A model generated the notes under the pieces. It was given only the letters and a program-made list of their open reading frames with translations. It searched no databases and was not told the origin of the DNA. A program made the translations under genes and the position numbers. A DNA stretch of 64,000 nt from Actinobacillus suis ATCC 33415 (GTDB lineage Bacteria; Pseudomonadota; Gammaproteobacteria; Enterobacterales; Pasteurellaceae): assembly GCF_000739435.1 (NCBI RefSeq), contig NZ_CP009159.1, forward strand, positions 1,922,001-1,986,000, given 5' to 3'. Shown piece by piece: positions 1-12,417 of the stretch (position 1 is its first letter; each line of letters begins with the position of its first letter).

Positions 1-5
1 TGGAA

Positions 6-30
6 AAAGTAGCGGTATTCTACTTTATTT
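6..30 (+). terminator. Possible terminator of an upstream gene
   Basis: AAAGTAG (6-12) pairs with CTACTTT (20-26) around a 7-nt loop and is followed by an AT-rich run. It would end a gene lying before the window. The T tract is poor, so this is tentative. Confidence 0.3.
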
Positions 31-68
31 ATTAAAATTGTTCAAAATCCTCCTATTCTTTTTTGATT

Positions 69-1454
69 ATGCAAGCATTATTTCGACTCATTCCCTCAAT
101 GGATAAATTGATAAAAAGCCCGCAAGGTACTGATTTAATTCATCAATTTGGGCATCACGCCTTCGTCACACAGGCGAGATCCTTTATTGAAGAAGCACGA
201 CAGCAAATTGTCAAAAACCAAATGTTGCCAGCTTTTCTACAAGACGAGTCTGCGCTGTTTGCGCTGATTGAAGCGAATTTACAAGCTATGCGCCAGCCGC
301 AAATCAAAAAAGTATTCAATCTGACCGGTACGGTGCTGCATACCAATTTAGGCAGAGGATTATGGTCGGAATCTGCTATTACTGCGGCAACCGATGCAAT
401 GCGTCATAACGTTGCCTTAGAATTCGATATTGAGCAAGGTCAGCGTTCCCATCGAGATAATGCTGTTTCCGCCTTAATTTCACAACTCACCGGTGCTGAA
501 GCCGCTTGCGTTGTGAATAATAATGCGGCAGCGGTGTTACTCATGCTCGCTACATTTGCCCAGGGCAAAGAAGTGATTGTATCACGGGGAGAATTGGTGG
601 AAATCGGCGGTGCATTCCGCATTCCGGATATTATGCAACAAGCCGGGTGCAAACTAGTGGAAGTCGGTACGACTAACCGTACTCATTTAAGAGATTATCG
701 CAATGCGATTACTGAAAATACCGCCTTGTTAATGAAAGTACACACCAGTAACTATCAGATTCAAGGATTCACAAGCAGCGTCTCCGAAGAAGAATTAGTC
801 GAACTGGGTAAAGCATTTAATTTACCGGTTATCAGTGATTTAGGCAGCGGCTCATTAACCGATATGACGCTGCTTCACTTACCTGCAGAGCCGATGGTGC
901 AACAAAAAGTGGCTGCCGGCGTTGATTTAGTGTCGTTTTCCGGTGATAAGTTACTGGGCGGCCCTCAAGCCGGTATTATTGTCGGCAAACAAGCTCAAAT
1001 CGCCGCATTACAAGCGCACCCGCTCAAACGCGTGCTACGTTGCGATAAAGTGATCTTATCGGCACTGGAAGCCACATTGCGCCACTATTTATTTCCAGAA
1101 AAATTAGCGGATGAATTACCTACGTTACATTTGCTCACGCAGCCGCTTTATGTATTAAAAGTTAAGGCGGAACAATTAAAACAAGCGCTAAGTAAGTATT
1201 TGACCTCGAATTTTAACGTGCAAATTGAGGAGAGTGTCGCCCAAATCGGCAGCGGCGCACTTCCGACCGAAACCTTACCTTCAATCGCTCTCACGATTAG
1301 CGCCGATAAACAAAGCGACTTATTAGCATTAGAGCAACGCTTTAAAGCCTTTAGTTGCCCAATTATTGGGCGTTTTGCACAGCAGAAGTTTTGGTTAGAT
1401 TTGAGATCGGTTACGCAGTTTGAGCAATTAATTACCATGTTGGAGAAAGAATGA
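69..1454 (+). CDS. selA: L-seryl-tRNA(Sec) selenium transferase
   Basis: SelA is the PLP enzyme that converts Ser-tRNA(Sec) to Sec-tRNA(Sec) with selenophosphate, in the cytoplasm. The protein is about 461 aa, the family's usual length. Visible signatures are [25 protein letters not shown] and [14 protein letters not shown]; the Lys in SGDK (residue 296 counted from a TTG at 63) is the expected PLP lysine. Neither the ATG at 69 nor the TTG at 63 has a clear ribosome-binding site; ATG is preferred. The stop overlaps the selB start (ATGA), so SelA and SelB are translationally coupled. Their presence implies selenoproteins such as formate dehydrogenase elsewhere in the genome. Confidence 0.97.
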   Translation: MQALFRLIPSMDKLIKSPQGTDLIHQFGHHAFVTQARSFIEEARQQIVKNQMLPAFLQDESALFALIEANLQAMRQPQIKKVFNLTGTVLHTNLGRGLWSESAITAATDAMRHNVALEFDIEQGQRSHRDNAVSALISQLTGAEAACVVNNNAAAVLLMLATFAQGKEVIVSRGELVEIGGAFRIPDIMQQAGCKLVEVGTTNRTHLRDYRNAITENTALLMKVHTSNYQIQGFTSSVSEEELVELGKAFNLPVISDLGSGSLTDMTLLHLPAEPMVQQKVAAGVDLVSFSGDKLLGGPQAGIIVGKQAQIAALQAHPLKRVLRCDKVILSALEATLRHYLFPEKLADELPTLHLLTQPLYVLKVKAEQLKQALSKYLTSNFNVQIEESVAQIGSGALPTETLPSIALTISADKQSDLLALEQRFKAFSCPIIGRFAQQKFWLDLRSVTQFEQLITMLEKE

Positions 1455-3301
1455 TTATTGTCACGGCAGGCCATGTCGATCATGGCAAAAGTGCCCTTTT
1501 GCATGCTATCACCGGCACTCACACCGCCCATTTACCGGAAGAAAAAAAGCGTGGCTTAACCATTGATTTAGGCTACGCTTATTTGCCGATACACACAGAT
1601 TCAAACCAAACCGATACGCTTGGTTTTATTGACGTGCCGGGTCACCAAAAATTTTTATCGAATATGTTGGCAGGATTAGGCGGTGTAGAACATGCTCTGT
1701 TAGTCGTTTCGGCGGAAGAAGGGATTAAACCGCAAACGCTTGAACATTTTGAAATTCTTAACTTGCTGAATTTCAAGCATATTATGGTGGTATTAACCAA
1801 AGCGGATAAGGTTGAACCGGCGCAAATTGATCTGCTTATTTCGCAGATCAAGCAACAATTACCTTCGCTCAATAGCGCACCTTTTTTTGTGACTTCTTGT
1901 ATAACAGGTGCCGGCATTGCCGAATTAAAAGCATATTTAATTGCGCAAAACCGACAAGTGACGAATAACCAGCCGTTTCGTTATGTTATCGACCGTGTGT
2001 TCCACATTAAAGGCGCCGGGCAGGTAGTGACCGGTACGGCAGTTGCCGGTAAAGTTGTTGTTGGTGATGAAATCTATTTGTCCGATGGAACAAAAGTACG
2101 AGTTAAAGCGATTCACGCACAAAATCATCCGTCAGAATCTGGCGTTGCCGGACAGCGTTTAGCGCTGAACCTCGCTAATGTGGATAAACAAAAAATCGCC
2201 CGAGGTCACTGTCTCACTGAGTTAGCACCAACATTTGCAACCGACCGTATTACGGTAAAACTGAGCGCTGCACAGCCATTAAAAGAAACGTCAGTGGTGC
2301 ATATTTACCATTTTGCCTCGCATATCACTGGCAAATTAAGCTTACTCAATGCGAAACAAGCGGTCAAAAATACCGAATATTTTGCAGAAGTACTATTAGA
2401 TGAGCCGTTACACATTGCATTCAATGATAAACTGATTATACGTAATGGTGATGACAGCCAAACCGTTGCCGGCGCACAGGTATTAGAAATTCACTCACCG
2501 AAACGCCATAAACGTAGCGAAGCTCGTTTAGCTTATTTAACCGCTTTGGCACAAGCCGGTAATCATGCACAACGTATCGCGCTTTATCTGCAACACAATG
2601 TTCTTGCGCTGGAACGTTTATTATGGGACGAACAATTATTTGCGACAGAGATTGCCAGACTTGGTTTTGATACGAATGCCGAATGGCTTTATAGCTCGAC
2701 TTTCAAACAAACAGCTCAACAAAAAGTGTTAACTAAACTAGCGGAATATCATTCGCTCCATCAAGATCAATTAGGCGTAGCGAAAGCCCGCCTACGTAGA
2801 ATGGCATTATTGGAATTGCCTGAAAAGCTCGGATTGGCATTTATTGATGATCTGTTAACCACACAACTATTAGCCCAAACACGTGGCTGGTTGCATCTGC
2901 CCGATCATCGCATTGAGTTTAATCCGCAAGAATTGCAAATTTGGCAACAAATTCGACCGCTTTTCGAAGCAACCAACCAAGCATTATGGGTACGAGATAT
3001 TGCAAATCAATTGGCAATTGATGAAACCGAAATGCGAAATTTATTATATAAAGCAGGGAAATTAGGCTATTTAATCCCTATTGTGAAAGACCGTTTCTTA
3101 TTAAATGAACAAATTGAAGCCTTTGCGCAATTGATTCGAGACTTTATTCTCCAACACGGCGAAATCTCGGTAAATCAACTACGAGACGAACTTCAATACG
3201 GACGCAAGCTCACCGTACAATTAATTGAATATTTTGACCGCTCCGGCTTTTTACGCCGTAAAGGCAATGTACATTTATTAAGAGACCACGACATTTTTTA
3301 A
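1451..3301 (+). CDS. selB: Selenocysteine-specific elongation factor SelB
   Basis: SelB is the GTPase that brings Sec-tRNA(Sec) to UGA codons marked by a SECIS element. At 616 aa it matches the E. coli length. The N-terminal G domain shows the P-loop GHVDHGKS (residues 7-14), DVPGHQKF (G3) and TKAD (G4), followed by EF-Tu-like beta-barrel domains. The C-terminal region of roughly 240 residues fits the four winged-helix repeats that bind SECIS RNA. The start overlaps the selA stop by 4 nt, and rsmB begins 1 nt after the stop, indicating one operon. Confidence 0.96.
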   Translation: MIIVTAGHVDHGKSALLHAITGTHTAHLPEEKKRGLTIDLGYAYLPIHTDSNQTDTLGFIDVPGHQKFLSNMLAGLGGVEHALLVVSAEEGIKPQTLEHFEILNLLNFKHIMVVLTKADKVEPAQIDLLISQIKQQLPSLNSAPFFVTSCITGAGIAELKAYLIAQNRQVTNNQPFRYVIDRVFHIKGAGQVVTGTAVAGKVVVGDEIYLSDGTKVRVKAIHAQNHPSESGVAGQRLALNLANVDKQKIARGHCLTELAPTFATDRITVKLSAAQPLKETSVVHIYHFASHITGKLSLLNAKQAVKNTEYFAEVLLDEPLHIAFNDKLIIRNGDDSQTVAGAQVLEIHSPKRHKRSEARLAYLTALAQAGNHAQRIALYLQHNVLALERLLWDEQLFATEIARLGFDTNAEWLYSSTFKQTAQQKVLTKLAEYHSLHQDQLGVAKARLRRMALLELPEKLGLAFIDDLLTTQLLAQTRGWLHLPDHRIEFNPQELQIWQQIRPLFEATNQALWVRDIANQLAIDETEMRNLLYKAGKLGYLIPIVKDRFLLNEQIEAFAQLIRDFILQHGEISVNQLRDELQYGRKLTVQLIEYFDRSGFLRRKGNVHLLRDHDIF

Positions 3302-3302
3302 T

Positions 3303-4610
3303 ATGAAAAACAAAAAACAAAATACACGTGCGATTGCCGCACAAATTATCTTACAAGTTTTAGAGCAGGGGAAATCACTTTCCAGCCTACTGCCGGAAGC
3401 ACAAACCCAACTTGATCCGAAAGATGTTCCCTTAGTGCAAGAAATCACGTTTGGGATTTGTCGTGTATTACCACGTTTGGAACTAGTGATTAAACAGTTA
3501 GTCGCAAAGCCGCTTAAAGGCAAAACTCGCTTAGTCCACTGCTTATTACTGGTAGGGCTATATCAATTACTCTATATGCGAGTGCCTGCACACGCTGCGG
3601 TAGATGAAGTGGTTAACGCTACTAAAGTGCTAAAACTGGATAGCTTCAGAGCGCTAACCAACGGGGTATTGCGTCGCTTCTTACGTGAACAAGCACAGAT
3701 TTTAGCAGTTGCCGATAAACATTGGCAGACGCTACATCCGGACTGGTTTGTGAATCGCATCAAAAAAGTGTACCCGCACTGGCGCGAGATTGTGGAAGCG
3801 AATAATCAGCGCCCACCAATGTGGATTCGAGCAAATCAGCAACATATTAAAGCACAAGACTATGCGGTATTACTCGGTGAATTAGTTGTAAAAAATTCTG
3901 AAAATTCGACCGCTTGTGTGCCGGATTGCGCCATTTTGCTTGAGAATCCGGTACCGGTGGCTAAACTTATGCATTTCGAGCAAGGTTGGGCGACCGTGCA
4001 AGATGCGCATGCACAATGGTCTGCCGAATTACTCGGTGCAAAAAACGGCGAATTAGTGCTGGACGCTTGTGCCGCACCCGGTGGCAAAACCACCCATATT
4101 TTAGAAAAAGCACCGCAAGCACAAGTGATTGCATTAGACATTGAAGAAAACCGTCTCAAACGTGTGCGAGAAAACTTAGCACGTTTAGGGCAAACCGCTA
4201 AGGTAATTTGCGGAGATGCTTCAAAGCCGCAAGAATGGCTTGAACCGGATGTGATGTTTGATCGTATCCTACTAGATGCGCCTTGCTCGGCAACCGGTGT
4301 AATTCGCCGCCACCCGGATATTAAATGGCTGCGTAAAGAACAAGATATTGCCGAACTTGCCGAATTGCAAAGCAAAATCCTACATGCATTATGGCAAAGG
4401 CTCAAACCAAACGGCGTTTTATTATATGCAACCTGCTCTATTCTGCCTGAAGAAAACGAACAACAAATCAACCGCTTTGTCGCCCAGCAAACGGATGCCA
4501 AACTGGTAGAAATGGATTTTAACGGTGAAAAAACAGCAATGAAGCAATTCTTCCCTCAGGAAAAAGGCGGAGACGGGTTCTTCTATGCAAAGTTGGTAAA
4601 AACTGAATGA
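3303..4610 (+). CDS. rsmB: 16S rRNA m5C967 methyltransferase RsmB
   Basis: RsmB (Sun/Fmu) is a SAM-dependent methyltransferase acting on C967 of 16S rRNA. The N-terminal ~150 residues fit the NusB-like RNA-binding domain. The C-terminal catalytic domain shows the SAM motif [10 protein letters not shown], the motif [18 protein letters not shown], and [11 protein letters not shown] with the second conserved Cys. The 435-aa length is normal. The last 4 nt overlap the trkA start, as in the common rsmB-trkA arrangement of gammaproteobacteria. Confidence 0.95.
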   Translation: MKNKKQNTRAIAAQIILQVLEQGKSLSSLLPEAQTQLDPKDVPLVQEITFGICRVLPRLELVIKQLVAKPLKGKTRLVHCLLLVGLYQLLYMRVPAHAAVDEVVNATKVLKLDSFRALTNGVLRRFLREQAQILAVADKHWQTLHPDWFVNRIKKVYPHWREIVEANNQRPPMWIRANQQHIKAQDYAVLLGELVVKNSENSTACVPDCAILLENPVPVAKLMHFEQGWATVQDAHAQWSAELLGAKNGELVLDACAAPGGKTTHILEKAPQAQVIALDIEENRLKRVRENLARLGQTAKVICGDASKPQEWLEPDVMFDRILLDAPCSATGVIRRHPDIKWLRKEQDIAELAELQSKILHALWQRLKPNGVLLYATCSILPEENEQQINRFVAQQTDAKLVEMDFNGEKTAMKQFFPQEKGGDGFFYAKLVKTE

Positions 4611-5983
4611 AAATAATTATTTTAGGAGCCGGTCAAGTCGGCTCCACTCTCGCAGAAAATCTGGTAAGTGAAGATAACGACATTACCTTAATCGATGACG
4701 ATCAGGGGCGTTTAAACACGTTACAAGATAAACACGATTTACAAGTATTAAAGGGGAACGGTGCATCGCCGCAAGTATTACGAGATGCGGGTGCCAGTGA
4801 TGCAGACTTAATTGTCGCAGTAACCGAAAGCGATGAAACCAATATGATTGCGTGCCAAATCGCTCATACATTGTTTCATATTCCAACCAAAATCGCCCGT
4901 ATTCGTAATTCCGATTACGTACGAGAAAAGGAAAAGCTCTTTACCGATAGTGCGTTGCCAATCGATCATATTATTGCGCCGGAAGTATTGGTAAAAAAAG
5001 AAATTCTGCGCCTAATTGATTATCCGGGTGCGTTGCAAGTGGCACATTTTGCCAATGAGCTTGTCAGCCTCGTCAGTGTGAAAGCTTATTATGGTGGCCC
5101 GTTAGTCGGCTACCCGATTTCGGCATTACGTGACCATTTGCCTTATATCGAAGCACGTATTGTCTCGATTTTCCGCCAAGACCGTGCCATCATTCCGCAA
5201 GGCTCAACCATTATCGAAGCCGGCGATGAAGTATTCTTTATCTGCGCAACCCATAATATCAAAGCGGTTATGAGTGAGTTACAACGCTTGGACAGACCGC
5301 ATAAGCGAGTGATGATTGTCGGTGGCGGCAGTATTGGTACCGGTCTGGCAAAAGATCTCGAAGAACAATGCAGCGTTAAAATGATTGAACGAGATCCTCG
5401 TAAGGCGGAGAAGCTTGCTGAAAAATTAGAAAAAGCGTTAGTGTTGTGCGGTGATGCATCCGACCAAGAGTTACTGTTTGAAGAACATATCGAAAATATT
5501 GATTTATTCCTCGCACTCACCAGCGATGATGAAGCCAATATTATGTCGGCGTTATTAGCAAAACGACTTGGTGCGAAAAAAGCGATTGTTCTGGTACAGA
5601 AAATGGCTTACTTACACTTAATTCAAGGCGGAACCATTGATATTGCTCTATCACCTAAACAGGCAACCATTTCCGCCCTCTCCAGCCATGTTCGCAAAGG
5701 TGATATTGTGCAGGTCGCTTCATTAAAACAAGGGCAGGCGGAATGTATCGAAGCCATTGCGCATGGTGATGCGGAATCGTCTAAAGTTGTCGGACGTACC
5801 GTACGAGAATTGAAACTGCCGCAAGGTGCGATTGTCGGCGCTATTGTGCGAAATGAAGAAATTATCATCGCCCATAAATCAACCCAAATTGAAGAAAACG
5901 ACAGAGTGATTGTATTTGTGAACGACAAGAAACAAGTCAGCGAGATTGAAAAACTCTTCCAATTAAGCACTTTCTTCTTATAA
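4607..5983 (+). CDS. trkA: Trk potassium uptake regulatory NAD-binding protein TrkA
   Basis: TrkA is the peripheral cytoplasmic subunit that gates the Trk K+ channels TrkH/TrkG through NAD(H) binding. The 458 residues hold the typical duplication: a Rossmann RCK_N domain starting at [13 protein letters not shown], an RCK_C domain, and a second RCK_N starting at [15 protein letters not shown] with its RCK_C. It is the last gene of selA-selB-rsmB-trkA and is followed directly by a strong terminator. No trkH lies in the window. Confidence 0.95.
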   Translation: MKIIILGAGQVGSTLAENLVSEDNDITLIDDDQGRLNTLQDKHDLQVLKGNGASPQVLRDAGASDADLIVAVTESDETNMIACQIAHTLFHIPTKIARIRNSDYVREKEKLFTDSALPIDHIIAPEVLVKKEILRLIDYPGALQVAHFANELVSLVSVKAYYGGPLVGYPISALRDHLPYIEARIVSIFRQDRAIIPQGSTIIEAGDEVFFICATHNIKAVMSELQRLDRPHKRVMIVGGGSIGTGLAKDLEEQCSVKMIERDPRKAEKLAEKLEKALVLCGDASDQELLFEEHIENIDLFLALTSDDEANIMSALLAKRLGAKKAIVLVQKMAYLHLIQGGTIDIALSPKQATISALSSHVRKGDIVQVASLKQGQAECIEAIAHGDAESSKVVGRTVRELKLPQGAIVGAIVRNEEIIIAHKSTQIEENDRVIVFVNDKKQVSEIEKLFQLSTFFL

Positions 5984-5998
5984 ATTGTAATAAATAAA

Positions 5999-6035
5999 AG
6001 CCATAGTGAAAAATCGTTACTATGGCTATTTTTTT
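5999..6035 (+). terminator. Rho-independent terminator after trkA
   Basis: AGCCATAGT (5999-6007) pairs with ACTATGGCT (6019-6027), followed by a T-rich run. It closes the selA-trkA operon. Confidence 0.85.
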
Positions 6036-6049
6036 AGCTAATTCGGTAA

Positions 6050-6069
6050 ATTCTGATCCATATCACAAA
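6050..6069 (+). promoter_or_regulatory. Possible CRP site upstream of fumC
   Basis: TCTGA-N6-TCACA at 6052-6067 has one perfect and one one-mismatch half of the CRP consensus, about 130 bp before the fumC start. This is a pattern match only. Confidence 0.35.
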
Positions 6070-6195
6070 ATAATAAAAAAAGTAGAACGGAATGTTTTGA
6101 GCCGGTTTCTTTCTTCTTTTGCCAGTGCTACTATCCTACCTAGAAATTATTAGATACCCAAATTAAACATTTACATTATCCACAGGAGAACACAA

Positions 6196-7590
6196 ATGGA
6201 ATATCGTATTGAGAAAGATACAATGGGCAAAGTTCAAGTACCTGCTAATCGTTATTGGGCGGCGCAAACCGAGCGCTCTCGTAATAACTTCAAAATTGGC
6301 CCGGAAGCATCGATGCCCGCTGAAATCATCGAAGCGTTCGCTTACTTGAAAAAAGCCGCAGCCTTTGCAAATACCGATTTAGGCGTGCTTCCTGCTGAAA
6401 AACGTGACCTAATTGCAACCGCTTGCGATGAAATTCTTGATCATAAACTAGACGGCGAATTCCCATTAGTGATTTGGCAAACCGGTTCAGGTACACAGTC
6501 AAATATGAACCTCAATGAAGTTATCGCTAACCGTGCCCACGTAATTAATGGCGGCAAATTAGGTGAAAAATCAATTATTCATCCGAATGATGATGTAAAC
6601 AAATCACAATCTTCAAACGATACCTACCCGACAGCAATGCACATTGCGGCATACAAAAAAGTGGTAGAACACACCTTACCTTGTGTAAAACGCTTACAAA
6701 AAACCTTTGCAGAAAAAGCGGAAGCATTCAAAGACGTGGTAAAAATCGGTCGTACTCACTTAATGGACGCAACGCCGTTAACATTAGGTCAAGAGTTCTC
6801 TGCATACGCGGCACAATTGGCATTCGGTATTAAAGCGTTGGAAAATACTTTACCGCACTTATCTGAATTAGCATTAGGCGGTACAGCGGTAGGTACCGGT
6901 TTAAATACACCGAAAGGTTATGATGTAACAGTAGCGAACTATATCGCTAAGTTCACCGGTTTACCGTTTATCACTGCGCAAAATAAATTCGAAGCGCTTG
7001 CAACACACGATGCAATCGTAGAAACCCACGGTGCATTAAAACAAATTGCAGTATCACTTTATAAAATTGCTAACGACATTCGTTTACTTGCTTCAGGCCC
7101 TCGTTCAGGTATCGGTGAAATCTTAATTCCTGAAAATGAGCCGGGTTCATCAATCATGCCGGGTAAAGTAAACCCAACACAGTGTGAAGCAATGACCATG
7201 GTTGCGGCACAAGTATTAGGTAACGATACAACCATTTCATTTGCTGGTACGCAAGGTCATTTCCAATTGAATGTATTCAAACCGGTTATGGCGGCAAACT
7301 TCTTACAATCAGCGCAATTATTAGGTGATGTTTGCGTATCATTCGACGAACACTGTGCAACCGGTATTGAGCCAAACTTCCCACGCATTAAGCAACAACT
7401 TGAGCAATCATTAATGTTGGTAACCGCATTAAACACACATATCGGTTATGAAAATGCAGCGAAAATTGCGAAAACCGCACACAAAAACGGCACAACCTTA
7501 AAAGAAGAAGCGATTAACTTAGGTTTAGTAACTGCTGAACAATTCGATGAATGGGTTCGTCCGGAAGATATGGTAGGCAGCTTAAAATAA
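6196..7590 (+). CDS. fumC: Class II fumarate hydratase
   Basis: FumC is the iron-independent, homotetrameric fumarase interconverting fumarate and L-malate. The superfamily signature [15 protein letters not shown], with the catalytic Ser loop, is present. [21 protein letters not shown] and [12 protein letters not shown] are the other active-site blocks and distinguish it from aspartase. The 464-aa length is typical. AGGAGA lies 8 nt before the ATG. It is monocistronic, with a terminator on each side. Confidence 0.97.
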   Translation: MEYRIEKDTMGKVQVPANRYWAAQTERSRNNFKIGPEASMPAEIIEAFAYLKKAAAFANTDLGVLPAEKRDLIATACDEILDHKLDGEFPLVIWQTGSGTQSNMNLNEVIANRAHVINGGKLGEKSIIHPNDDVNKSQSSNDTYPTAMHIAAYKKVVEHTLPCVKRLQKTFAEKAEAFKDVVKIGRTHLMDATPLTLGQEFSAYAAQLAFGIKALENTLPHLSELALGGTAVGTGLNTPKGYDVTVANYIAKFTGLPFITAQNKFEALATHDAIVETHGALKQIAVSLYKIANDIRLLASGPRSGIGEILIPENEPGSSIMPGKVNPTQCEAMTMVAAQVLGNDTTISFAGTQGHFQLNVFKPVMAANFLQSAQLLGDVCVSFDEHCATGIEPNFPRIKQQLEQSLMLVTALNTHIGYENAAKIAKTAHKNGTTLKEEAINLGLVTAEQFDEWVRPEDMVGSLK

Positions 7591-7612
7591 GCTGTTAGCT
7601 GACAGATAAAAG

Positions 7613-7640
7613 AAGGGCTATCGTTTGATAGCCCTTTTTA
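7613..7640 (+). terminator. Terminator after fumC
   Basis: AAGGGCTATC (7613-7622), loop GTTT, GATAGCCCTT (7627-7636), then T-rich. Confidence 0.9.
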
Positions 7641-7646
7641 CTGTTT

Positions 7647-7702
7647 ACAAGCGGTCTAATTTTCTGCTTTTTTTGCAAATAATCTGATAAAAATGACCGC
7701 TT
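7647..7702. repeat. Inverted pair of uptake signal sequences
   Basis: ACAAGCGGT (from 7647) faces ACCGCTT (ending 7702), around an AT-rich centre, between convergent fumC and prmA. The right arm overlaps the prmA stop codon. Confidence 0.7.
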
Positions 7703-8582
7703 ATTTCTTCACGCCGGTAATACGGCACCACTCTTCTTTTTCTACTACCGGATCAAGATTGAAGTCCGGCGCATAGGCTTCGCAGACCGATTCCGCTTGC
7801 GTTGCTAAAATACCGGATAAACCTAAATCACCTTGTGGTTTCACCAAAGTAATAATATTTGGTGCAAGCTCTTTCAACGGGCCGGCAAGAATATTCGCTA
7901 CCACCACATCGGCTTGTAGATCTTGCGGTTGATCTTTCGCTAAGAATAACTGTAAACGATCCGCCACACCGTTTGCTTCCGCATTATTGGTAGAAGCTAA
8001 AATCGCCTGCGGGTCGATATCAATCCCGATCGCTTGCTTTGCACCGAGTTTAAGTGCCGCAATCGCTAAAATACCTGAACCACAACCAAAATCGATCACC
8101 GTTTTACCAGCTAAATCTAAGCTATCCAACCATTGCAAACAAAGTGCGGTTGTCGGGTGCGTACCGGTACCGAAAGCAAGCCCTGGATCAAGCATCACGT
8201 TCACCGCATTCGGATCCGGTACTTCACGCCAACTTGGGCAAATCCATAAGCGTTTACCGAATTGCATCGGGTGGAAGTTATCCATCCATTCACGCTCCCA
8301 GTCTTTATCTTCGATTTGCTCGATCTTATGTGCAAAATCCGCTTCGACTAAACGGCTGGCAATTAATGCTTCAACAATCGCTTTCATATCGGTTTCCGCA
8401 TCAAATAAACCCACTACATCCGTGTTACCCCATAAACGGGTTTCACCCGGTAACGGCTCAAAAATCGGTGTATCCTGACTGTCCATAAAAGTTACCGACA
8501 CCGCCCCGATTTCTTCTAAAAAATCACTGATTTGCTCAGCCTGTTTATCCGTACTATTTAAACGAATTTGTACCCATGCCAT
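7701..8582 (-). CDS. prmA: Ribosomal protein L11 methyltransferase
   Basis: PrmA trimethylates ribosomal protein L11 using SAM. The 293 residues comprise an N-terminal substrate-recognition domain (about 1-90) and a class I methyltransferase domain with motif [21 protein letters not shown] and the motif IV region [10 protein letters not shown]. Length and order match the E. coli protein. A Haemophilus-type uptake word AAGTGCGGT lies inside the gene (8142-8150), one of only two outside the 48-59 kb region. Confidence 0.96.
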   Translation of the reverse strand: MAWVQIRLNSTDKQAEQISDFLEEIGAVSVTFMDSQDTPIFEPLPGETRLWGNTDVVGLFDAETDMKAIVEALIASRLVEADFAHKIEQIEDKDWEREWMDNFHPMQFGKRLWICPSWREVPDPNAVNVMLDPGLAFGTGTHPTTALCLQWLDSLDLAGKTVIDFGCGSGILAIAALKLGAKQAIGIDIDPQAILASTNNAEANGVADRLQLFLAKDQPQDLQADVVVANILAGPLKELAPNIITLVKPQGDLGLSGILATQAESVCEAYAPDFNLDPVVEKEEWCRITGVKK

Positions 8583-8664
8583 ATTATTTTTTCCTTGTTT
8601 TTATCCACTTTCCTCAAACGAAAACCGATAATTTGTAAAATATCAGTCAAAAATGACTGCTTGT

Positions 8665-9132
8665 TTAGAGTTTTAACATTAAAACCATCTCATCAATGGG
8701 TGAACATGAAAAACCATACTTTAAATAAAATTGTTTTGCTTGCGGGTTTAACGCATGAACAAGCAATGCTTTTACCCCGATTTGGTTCGCCACCGTCTTC
8801 GACTTTAAGACCGCATCTTTTAACATTGATACGCCTAACTGCTTACCCTGTGCTGAGCAATCGACCGCTAATCTACCTAAAATAATCACGGGAATCGGAT
8901 CGGGCATATTACGTCTTAATGCGCCTGCAACAAACTGACGACTCACCGAACCGGCAGATAAACAATAAAATCCCATCACCTGTTTATTCTCATCACACAC
9001 AACAAAAGTTTTACTGGCATTATTTTGCTGATTTTTCAATGCAGTACGTTGTAGCCATTGGTCTAGTACGACCTCACCGCATTGAAAATGTTGCACAATA
9101 TGTTGCTCGGAAAGCAGTTCCGGTGCGTGCAT
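8665..9132 (-). CDS. GNAT acetyltransferase toxin, TacT-like
   Basis: This 155-aa protein resembles type II toxins such as TacT that acetylate charged aminoacyl-tRNAs and block translation. The opening (PELLSEQHIVQHFQCG), a YCLSAGSVSR segment and the acetyl-CoA motif RLAVDCSAQGKQLG are typical of the family. It begins 3 nt after the stop of the DUF1778-type antitoxin gene, the standard antitoxin-first order. A weak hairpin (8644-8659, CAGTCA/TGACTG) follows. The module sits between prmA and tldD, which are housekeeping genes, so it is probably an insertion. Toxicity is inferred from the family. Confidence 0.85.
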   Translation of the reverse strand: MHAPELLSEQHIVQHFQCGEVVLDQWLQRTALKNQQNNASKTFVVCDENKQVMGFYCLSAGSVSRQFVAGALRRNMPDPIPVIILGRLAVDCSAQGKQLGVSMLKDAVLKSKTVANQIGVKALLVHALNPQAKQFYLKYGFSCSPIDEMVLMLKL

Positions 9133-9135
9133 TTT

Positions 9136-9396
9136 CTACTCCCACACCGCTTTGGTATTTAACAGTTTATCTAACCCCGGATTATCTGCTGTTGGTTGTT
9201 CTAGCAATCGGTTAAATTGCTCAAAAGTCTGCTCATTTAATTGGAAAACAGTGCGATCTAAAATCACATTTTGGGCAGCTTGGCATGCGGTTTCTAACAT
9301 AAAGTCAGAACGTGTCTTACCTAAAATACTTGCCGCATAATCAATTAAATCACGCTGATCAGGCATCGCTCGTAAATTAATTGGCGCAGTTCTCAT
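9136..9396 (-). CDS. DUF1778 (TacA-like) antitoxin
   Basis: The 86-aa protein begins MRTAPINLRA, typical of the ribbon-helix-helix N-terminus of DUF1778 antitoxins, followed by helices containing DYAASILGKTRSDFMLE. The ATG at 9396 is chosen over an upstream in-frame one because GGAGGA stands just before it. It would neutralise the adjacent GNAT toxin through its C-terminal tail and repress the operon as a toxin complex, as known for the family. The 120 bp upstream should hold the promoter; no clear operator is visible. Confidence 0.85.
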   Translation of the reverse strand: MRTAPINLRAMPDQRDLIDYAASILGKTRSDFMLETACQAAQNVILDRTVFQLNEQTFEQFNRLLEQPTADNPGLDKLLNTKAVWE

Positions 9397-9516
9397 GCTT
9401 CCTCCACTTCCACAGATACACAATAGATATACATCTTAAAAGATTTAACGAAGTAAGGCAATCACAATCGCTTTAGTATAAAAAACAGCAAGATCGTTGA
9501 ATCTTGCTGCCTTTAT

Positions 9517-10977
9517 TTACCCTCGTCCACCAACCGTAATCTTATCTAACTTCACGGTCGGTTGGCCTACACCGACCGGTACGGATTGCCCTTCTTTACC
9601 GCAAGTGCCGATACCTGGGTCGAGCTCCATTTTCTTACCGACCATAGAAACCTGCTGCATAGCATCAATACCGCTGCCGATTAAGGTTGCACCGGTAACC
9701 GGTTTAGTGATTTTACCTTTTTCGATTAAATAAGCTTCTGCAGTTGAGAACACAAATTTACCCGAAGTAATATCCACCTGACCGCCGCTGAAATGCGGTG
9801 CGTAAATACCGTAATCAACTGATTCAATCATTTCTTCAAAGCTGTGCGAGCCTTCTGTGAGATAGGTATTGGTCATACGGGGCATTGGTAAGTGTGCATA
9901 CGACTCACGGCGGCCATTGCCAGTTGGAGCAACTCCCATTAAACGGGCGTTAAGTTTATCTTGGATATAGCCTTTTAAAATCCCGTTTTCAATCAATACG
10001 TTACGTTGCGAAGGAACTCCCTCGTCATCCACCGTAATCGAACCTCGAACATCCGGTACCGTACCGTCATCAATGATCGTACAAAGTGGCGAAGTTACTA
10101 GTTCGCCAATTTTGCCGGTAAATAGCGAAGATTCTTTACGGTTAAAATCGCCCTCTAAACCGTGCCCAACCGCTTCATGTAATAAAATACCTGGCCAACC
10201 CGCACCCAATACAATCGGCATCGTGCCGGCTGGTGCCGGCATTGCGCCTAAATTGACTAATGCCATACGTACCGCTTCTTTCGCCAGATAAACCGCTCGA
10301 GTGTCACCGGTCATTTCCCCGTTAACCACTTGCGGTTCAAAGAACCAGTTTAAGCCGAAACGTCCACCGGCACCGGCAGAACCTCGCTCACGTTTACCAT
10401 TTTCTTCTACCAATACCGAAACCGATAAACGTACCAACGGGCGAATATCCGCCGCAAGCGTGCCGTCTGTTGCCGCTACCAACATTTCTTCATAGACCGC
10501 TGAAAGCCCCGCATTGACTTGAATCACACGAGGGTCTTCCGCACGTGCAACTTTATCGACTAAATGGAGTAGCTCAACTTTTTGCTCACGGCTTAACGTA
10601 TCTAACGGATTGACCGACGCATAACGTTTGATCGCATTCGTTTGTTTGAAACTTTTTACCGATAATTGACCGCTTGCATTAGTAATCGAGCGAGCTGCGG
10701 TCGCACATTGTTCAAGCTGGCTCAAGCCGATTTGGTCTGCATACGCAAAGCCGGTTTTCTCGCCCGATACTGCACGCACACCGAAACCACGGTCAATATA
10801 AAAACCGCCCTCTTTGATAATCGAATCTTCTAACGACCAACTCTCGTCTTGGCTTAATTGAAAATAGAGATCCGCATAATCAATTTGGCGATTCGCAAAA
10901 TGATCAAGCACTTTACTCAAGTGCGATAACTCAAGCCCACTTGGCGCAAGCAAGCTTTCTGAAACTTGATTTAACAT
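9517..10977 (-). CDS. tldD: Metalloprotease TldD
   Basis: TldD works with TldE/PmbA as a zinc protease that trims unfolded peptides and processes microcins and CcdA in E. coli. The metal motif [11 protein letters not shown] (HExxxH), the [12 protein letters not shown] block and the C-terminal [18 protein letters not shown] segment are visible. Length 486 aa is close to E. coli's 481. The partner pmbA is not in the window. tldD is divergent from tilS, with 129 bp between them. Confidence 0.95.
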   Translation of the reverse strand: MLNQVSESLLAPSGLELSHLSKVLDHFANRQIDYADLYFQLSQDESWSLEDSIIKEGGFYIDRGFGVRAVSGEKTGFAYADQIGLSQLEQCATAARSITNASGQLSVKSFKQTNAIKRYASVNPLDTLSREQKVELLHLVDKVARAEDPRVIQVNAGLSAVYEEMLVAATDGTLAADIRPLVRLSVSVLVEENGKRERGSAGAGGRFGLNWFFEPQVVNGEMTGDTRAVYLAKEAVRMALVNLGAMPAPAGTMPIVLGAGWPGILLHEAVGHGLEGDFNRKESSLFTGKIGELVTSPLCTIIDDGTVPDVRGSITVDDEGVPSQRNVLIENGILKGYIQDKLNARLMGVAPTGNGRRESYAHLPMPRMTNTYLTEGSHSFEEMIESVDYGIYAPHFSGGQVDITSGKFVFSTAEAYLIEKGKITKPVTGATLIGSGIDAMQQVSMVGKKMELDPGIGTCGKEGQSVPVGVGQPTVKLDKITVGGRG

Positions 10978-11106
10978 TGTTTTTCTCTTCTTAATAAAAT
11001 TCTTTAAATTTTAACATATTAAAACCGGCTCTCACTGCTCTTTTTCAAAAACAGTCGCTGAATAATGATAGAATGAGGAAAATGACCGACACAGATAAGG
11101 CGCAAT

Positions 11107-12366
11107 ATGTTACTGGATACACTTCAAACACAGTTTAGGCACTATTTCCCGACTCAGCGGGATTTTGTGCTTGGCTTAAGCGGTGGTATTGATTCGATTG
11201 TGTTATTGCACCTGTTAGCCGAATTACAGCTCAACCTAAGAGCGGTACATATTCACCATGGGCTTAGCCCGAATGCCGACAGTTGGGCAGCTTTTTGTGA
11301 ACAAGTTTGCAAGCGGTTAAAAATCCCATTTATTTTGCAAAAAGTTACGGTGGATCGCAGTGAAGGTATCGAAGCCGGCGCCAGAGCGGCACGTTATCAG
11401 GCAATCGGTGAAATCATTCTGCCTAACGAAGTGTTAGTGACCGCTCATCATCTTGATGATCAAGCGGAAACCTTCCTGCTTGCCCTAAAACGTGGCAGTG
11501 GAACCAAAGGGCTATCGGCGATGCAAGCGGTCGGATTTTGGCAAAATTTTACCATTTTTAGACCGCTTCTTAATGTGAGCAAAACGCAAATCGAACAATA
11601 TGCACACCAAAAACAATTCACTTGGATTGAGGACGAAAGTAATCACGACAGCCATTACGATCGCAACTTTTTACGCAATGAGGTGTTACCGATCGTGAAT
11701 CAACGTTGGCAGCATTTCAGTCAAATGGTGGCTCGTTCTGCACAGCATTGTGCCGAACAACAAATGCTATTGGAAGAATTGCTTGCTCAAGAATTACAAC
11801 GCTATGCGGATTTTTCGGAAAAGCGTTTAAATATCGAAGCGTTTCCACAATTTTCTTTGGCAAAACAGCAACAATTGATACGTTTATGGCTGGAAAAATG
11901 TGGCGCACAAATGCCAAGTACGGCACAGCTGATGCAAGTGATTCAGCAAACAATTTATGCGGATGCCGATAAAAACCCACAGCTTAAATTAGCCGATTTT
12001 TGGCTACGCCGTTATCAACATCATCTCTATTTAACCGGTGAATTGCTTGAACCGGATGATTTTTGCCAGCCGCTCTTTGCCCAACAATCGTTAACGCTAC
12101 CGGACGGAATCGGTGAGCTACAACATTTAGGCGAAAGCATTATTTACAAAAAATCAGGTAAAATTGACCGCTTGTTATTACCGGAAGCGTTAGTAAATGC
12201 TCCGTTGCAAATAAAGTTGGCGCATCAAGGTAAAGTCAAACAGTATGGCAAGCCAATGCGAGAAGAAATGAAAAAATGCTACCAACAAGCGCAAGTGCCG
12301 GTCTGGTTACGTAAACGCACACCACTTATTTTTTGGGATGATCAGTTAATTTTTGTTTGTGCCTAG
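11107..12366 (+). CDS. tilS: tRNA(Ile)-lysidine synthase
   Basis: TilS modifies C34 of tRNA-Ile(CAU) to lysidine, switching it from Met to Ile decoding; it is essential. The PP-loop ATP motif SGGIDS is at residues 25-30. [22 protein letters not shown] and the NFLRNEVLP block are typical of the N-type ATPase domain, and a C-terminal tRNA-binding domain completes the 419 aa. A strong terminator follows. Confidence 0.95.
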   Translation: MLLDTLQTQFRHYFPTQRDFVLGLSGGIDSIVLLHLLAELQLNLRAVHIHHGLSPNADSWAAFCEQVCKRLKIPFILQKVTVDRSEGIEAGARAARYQAIGEIILPNEVLVTAHHLDDQAETFLLALKRGSGTKGLSAMQAVGFWQNFTIFRPLLNVSKTQIEQYAHQKQFTWIEDESNHDSHYDRNFLRNEVLPIVNQRWQHFSQMVARSAQHCAEQQMLLEELLAQELQRYADFSEKRLNIEAFPQFSLAKQQQLIRLWLEKCGAQMPSTAQLMQVIQQTIYADADKNPQLKLADFWLRRYQHHLYLTGELLEPDDFCQPLFAQQSLTLPDGIGELQHLGESIIYKKSGKIDRLLLPEALVNAPLQIKLAHQGKVKQYGKPMREEMKKCYQQAQVPVWLRKRTPLIFWDDQLIFVCA

Positions 12367-12378
12367 CGTCGGCCACAC

Positions 12379-12412
12379 AAAAAAGCCCACGTTTTGCTGC
12401 GTGGGCTTTTTG
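12379..12412. terminator. Bidirectional terminator between tilS and tpx
   Basis: AAAAAGCCCACG (12380-12391) pairs with CGTGGGCTTTTT (12400-12411). It serves both converging genes. Confidence 0.9.
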
Positions 12413-12417
12413 TCGAT

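Noticed and set aside
3860..4501. 213-aa antisense frame in rsmB
   Set aside because: Composition mirrors the rsmB codons; no start signals.
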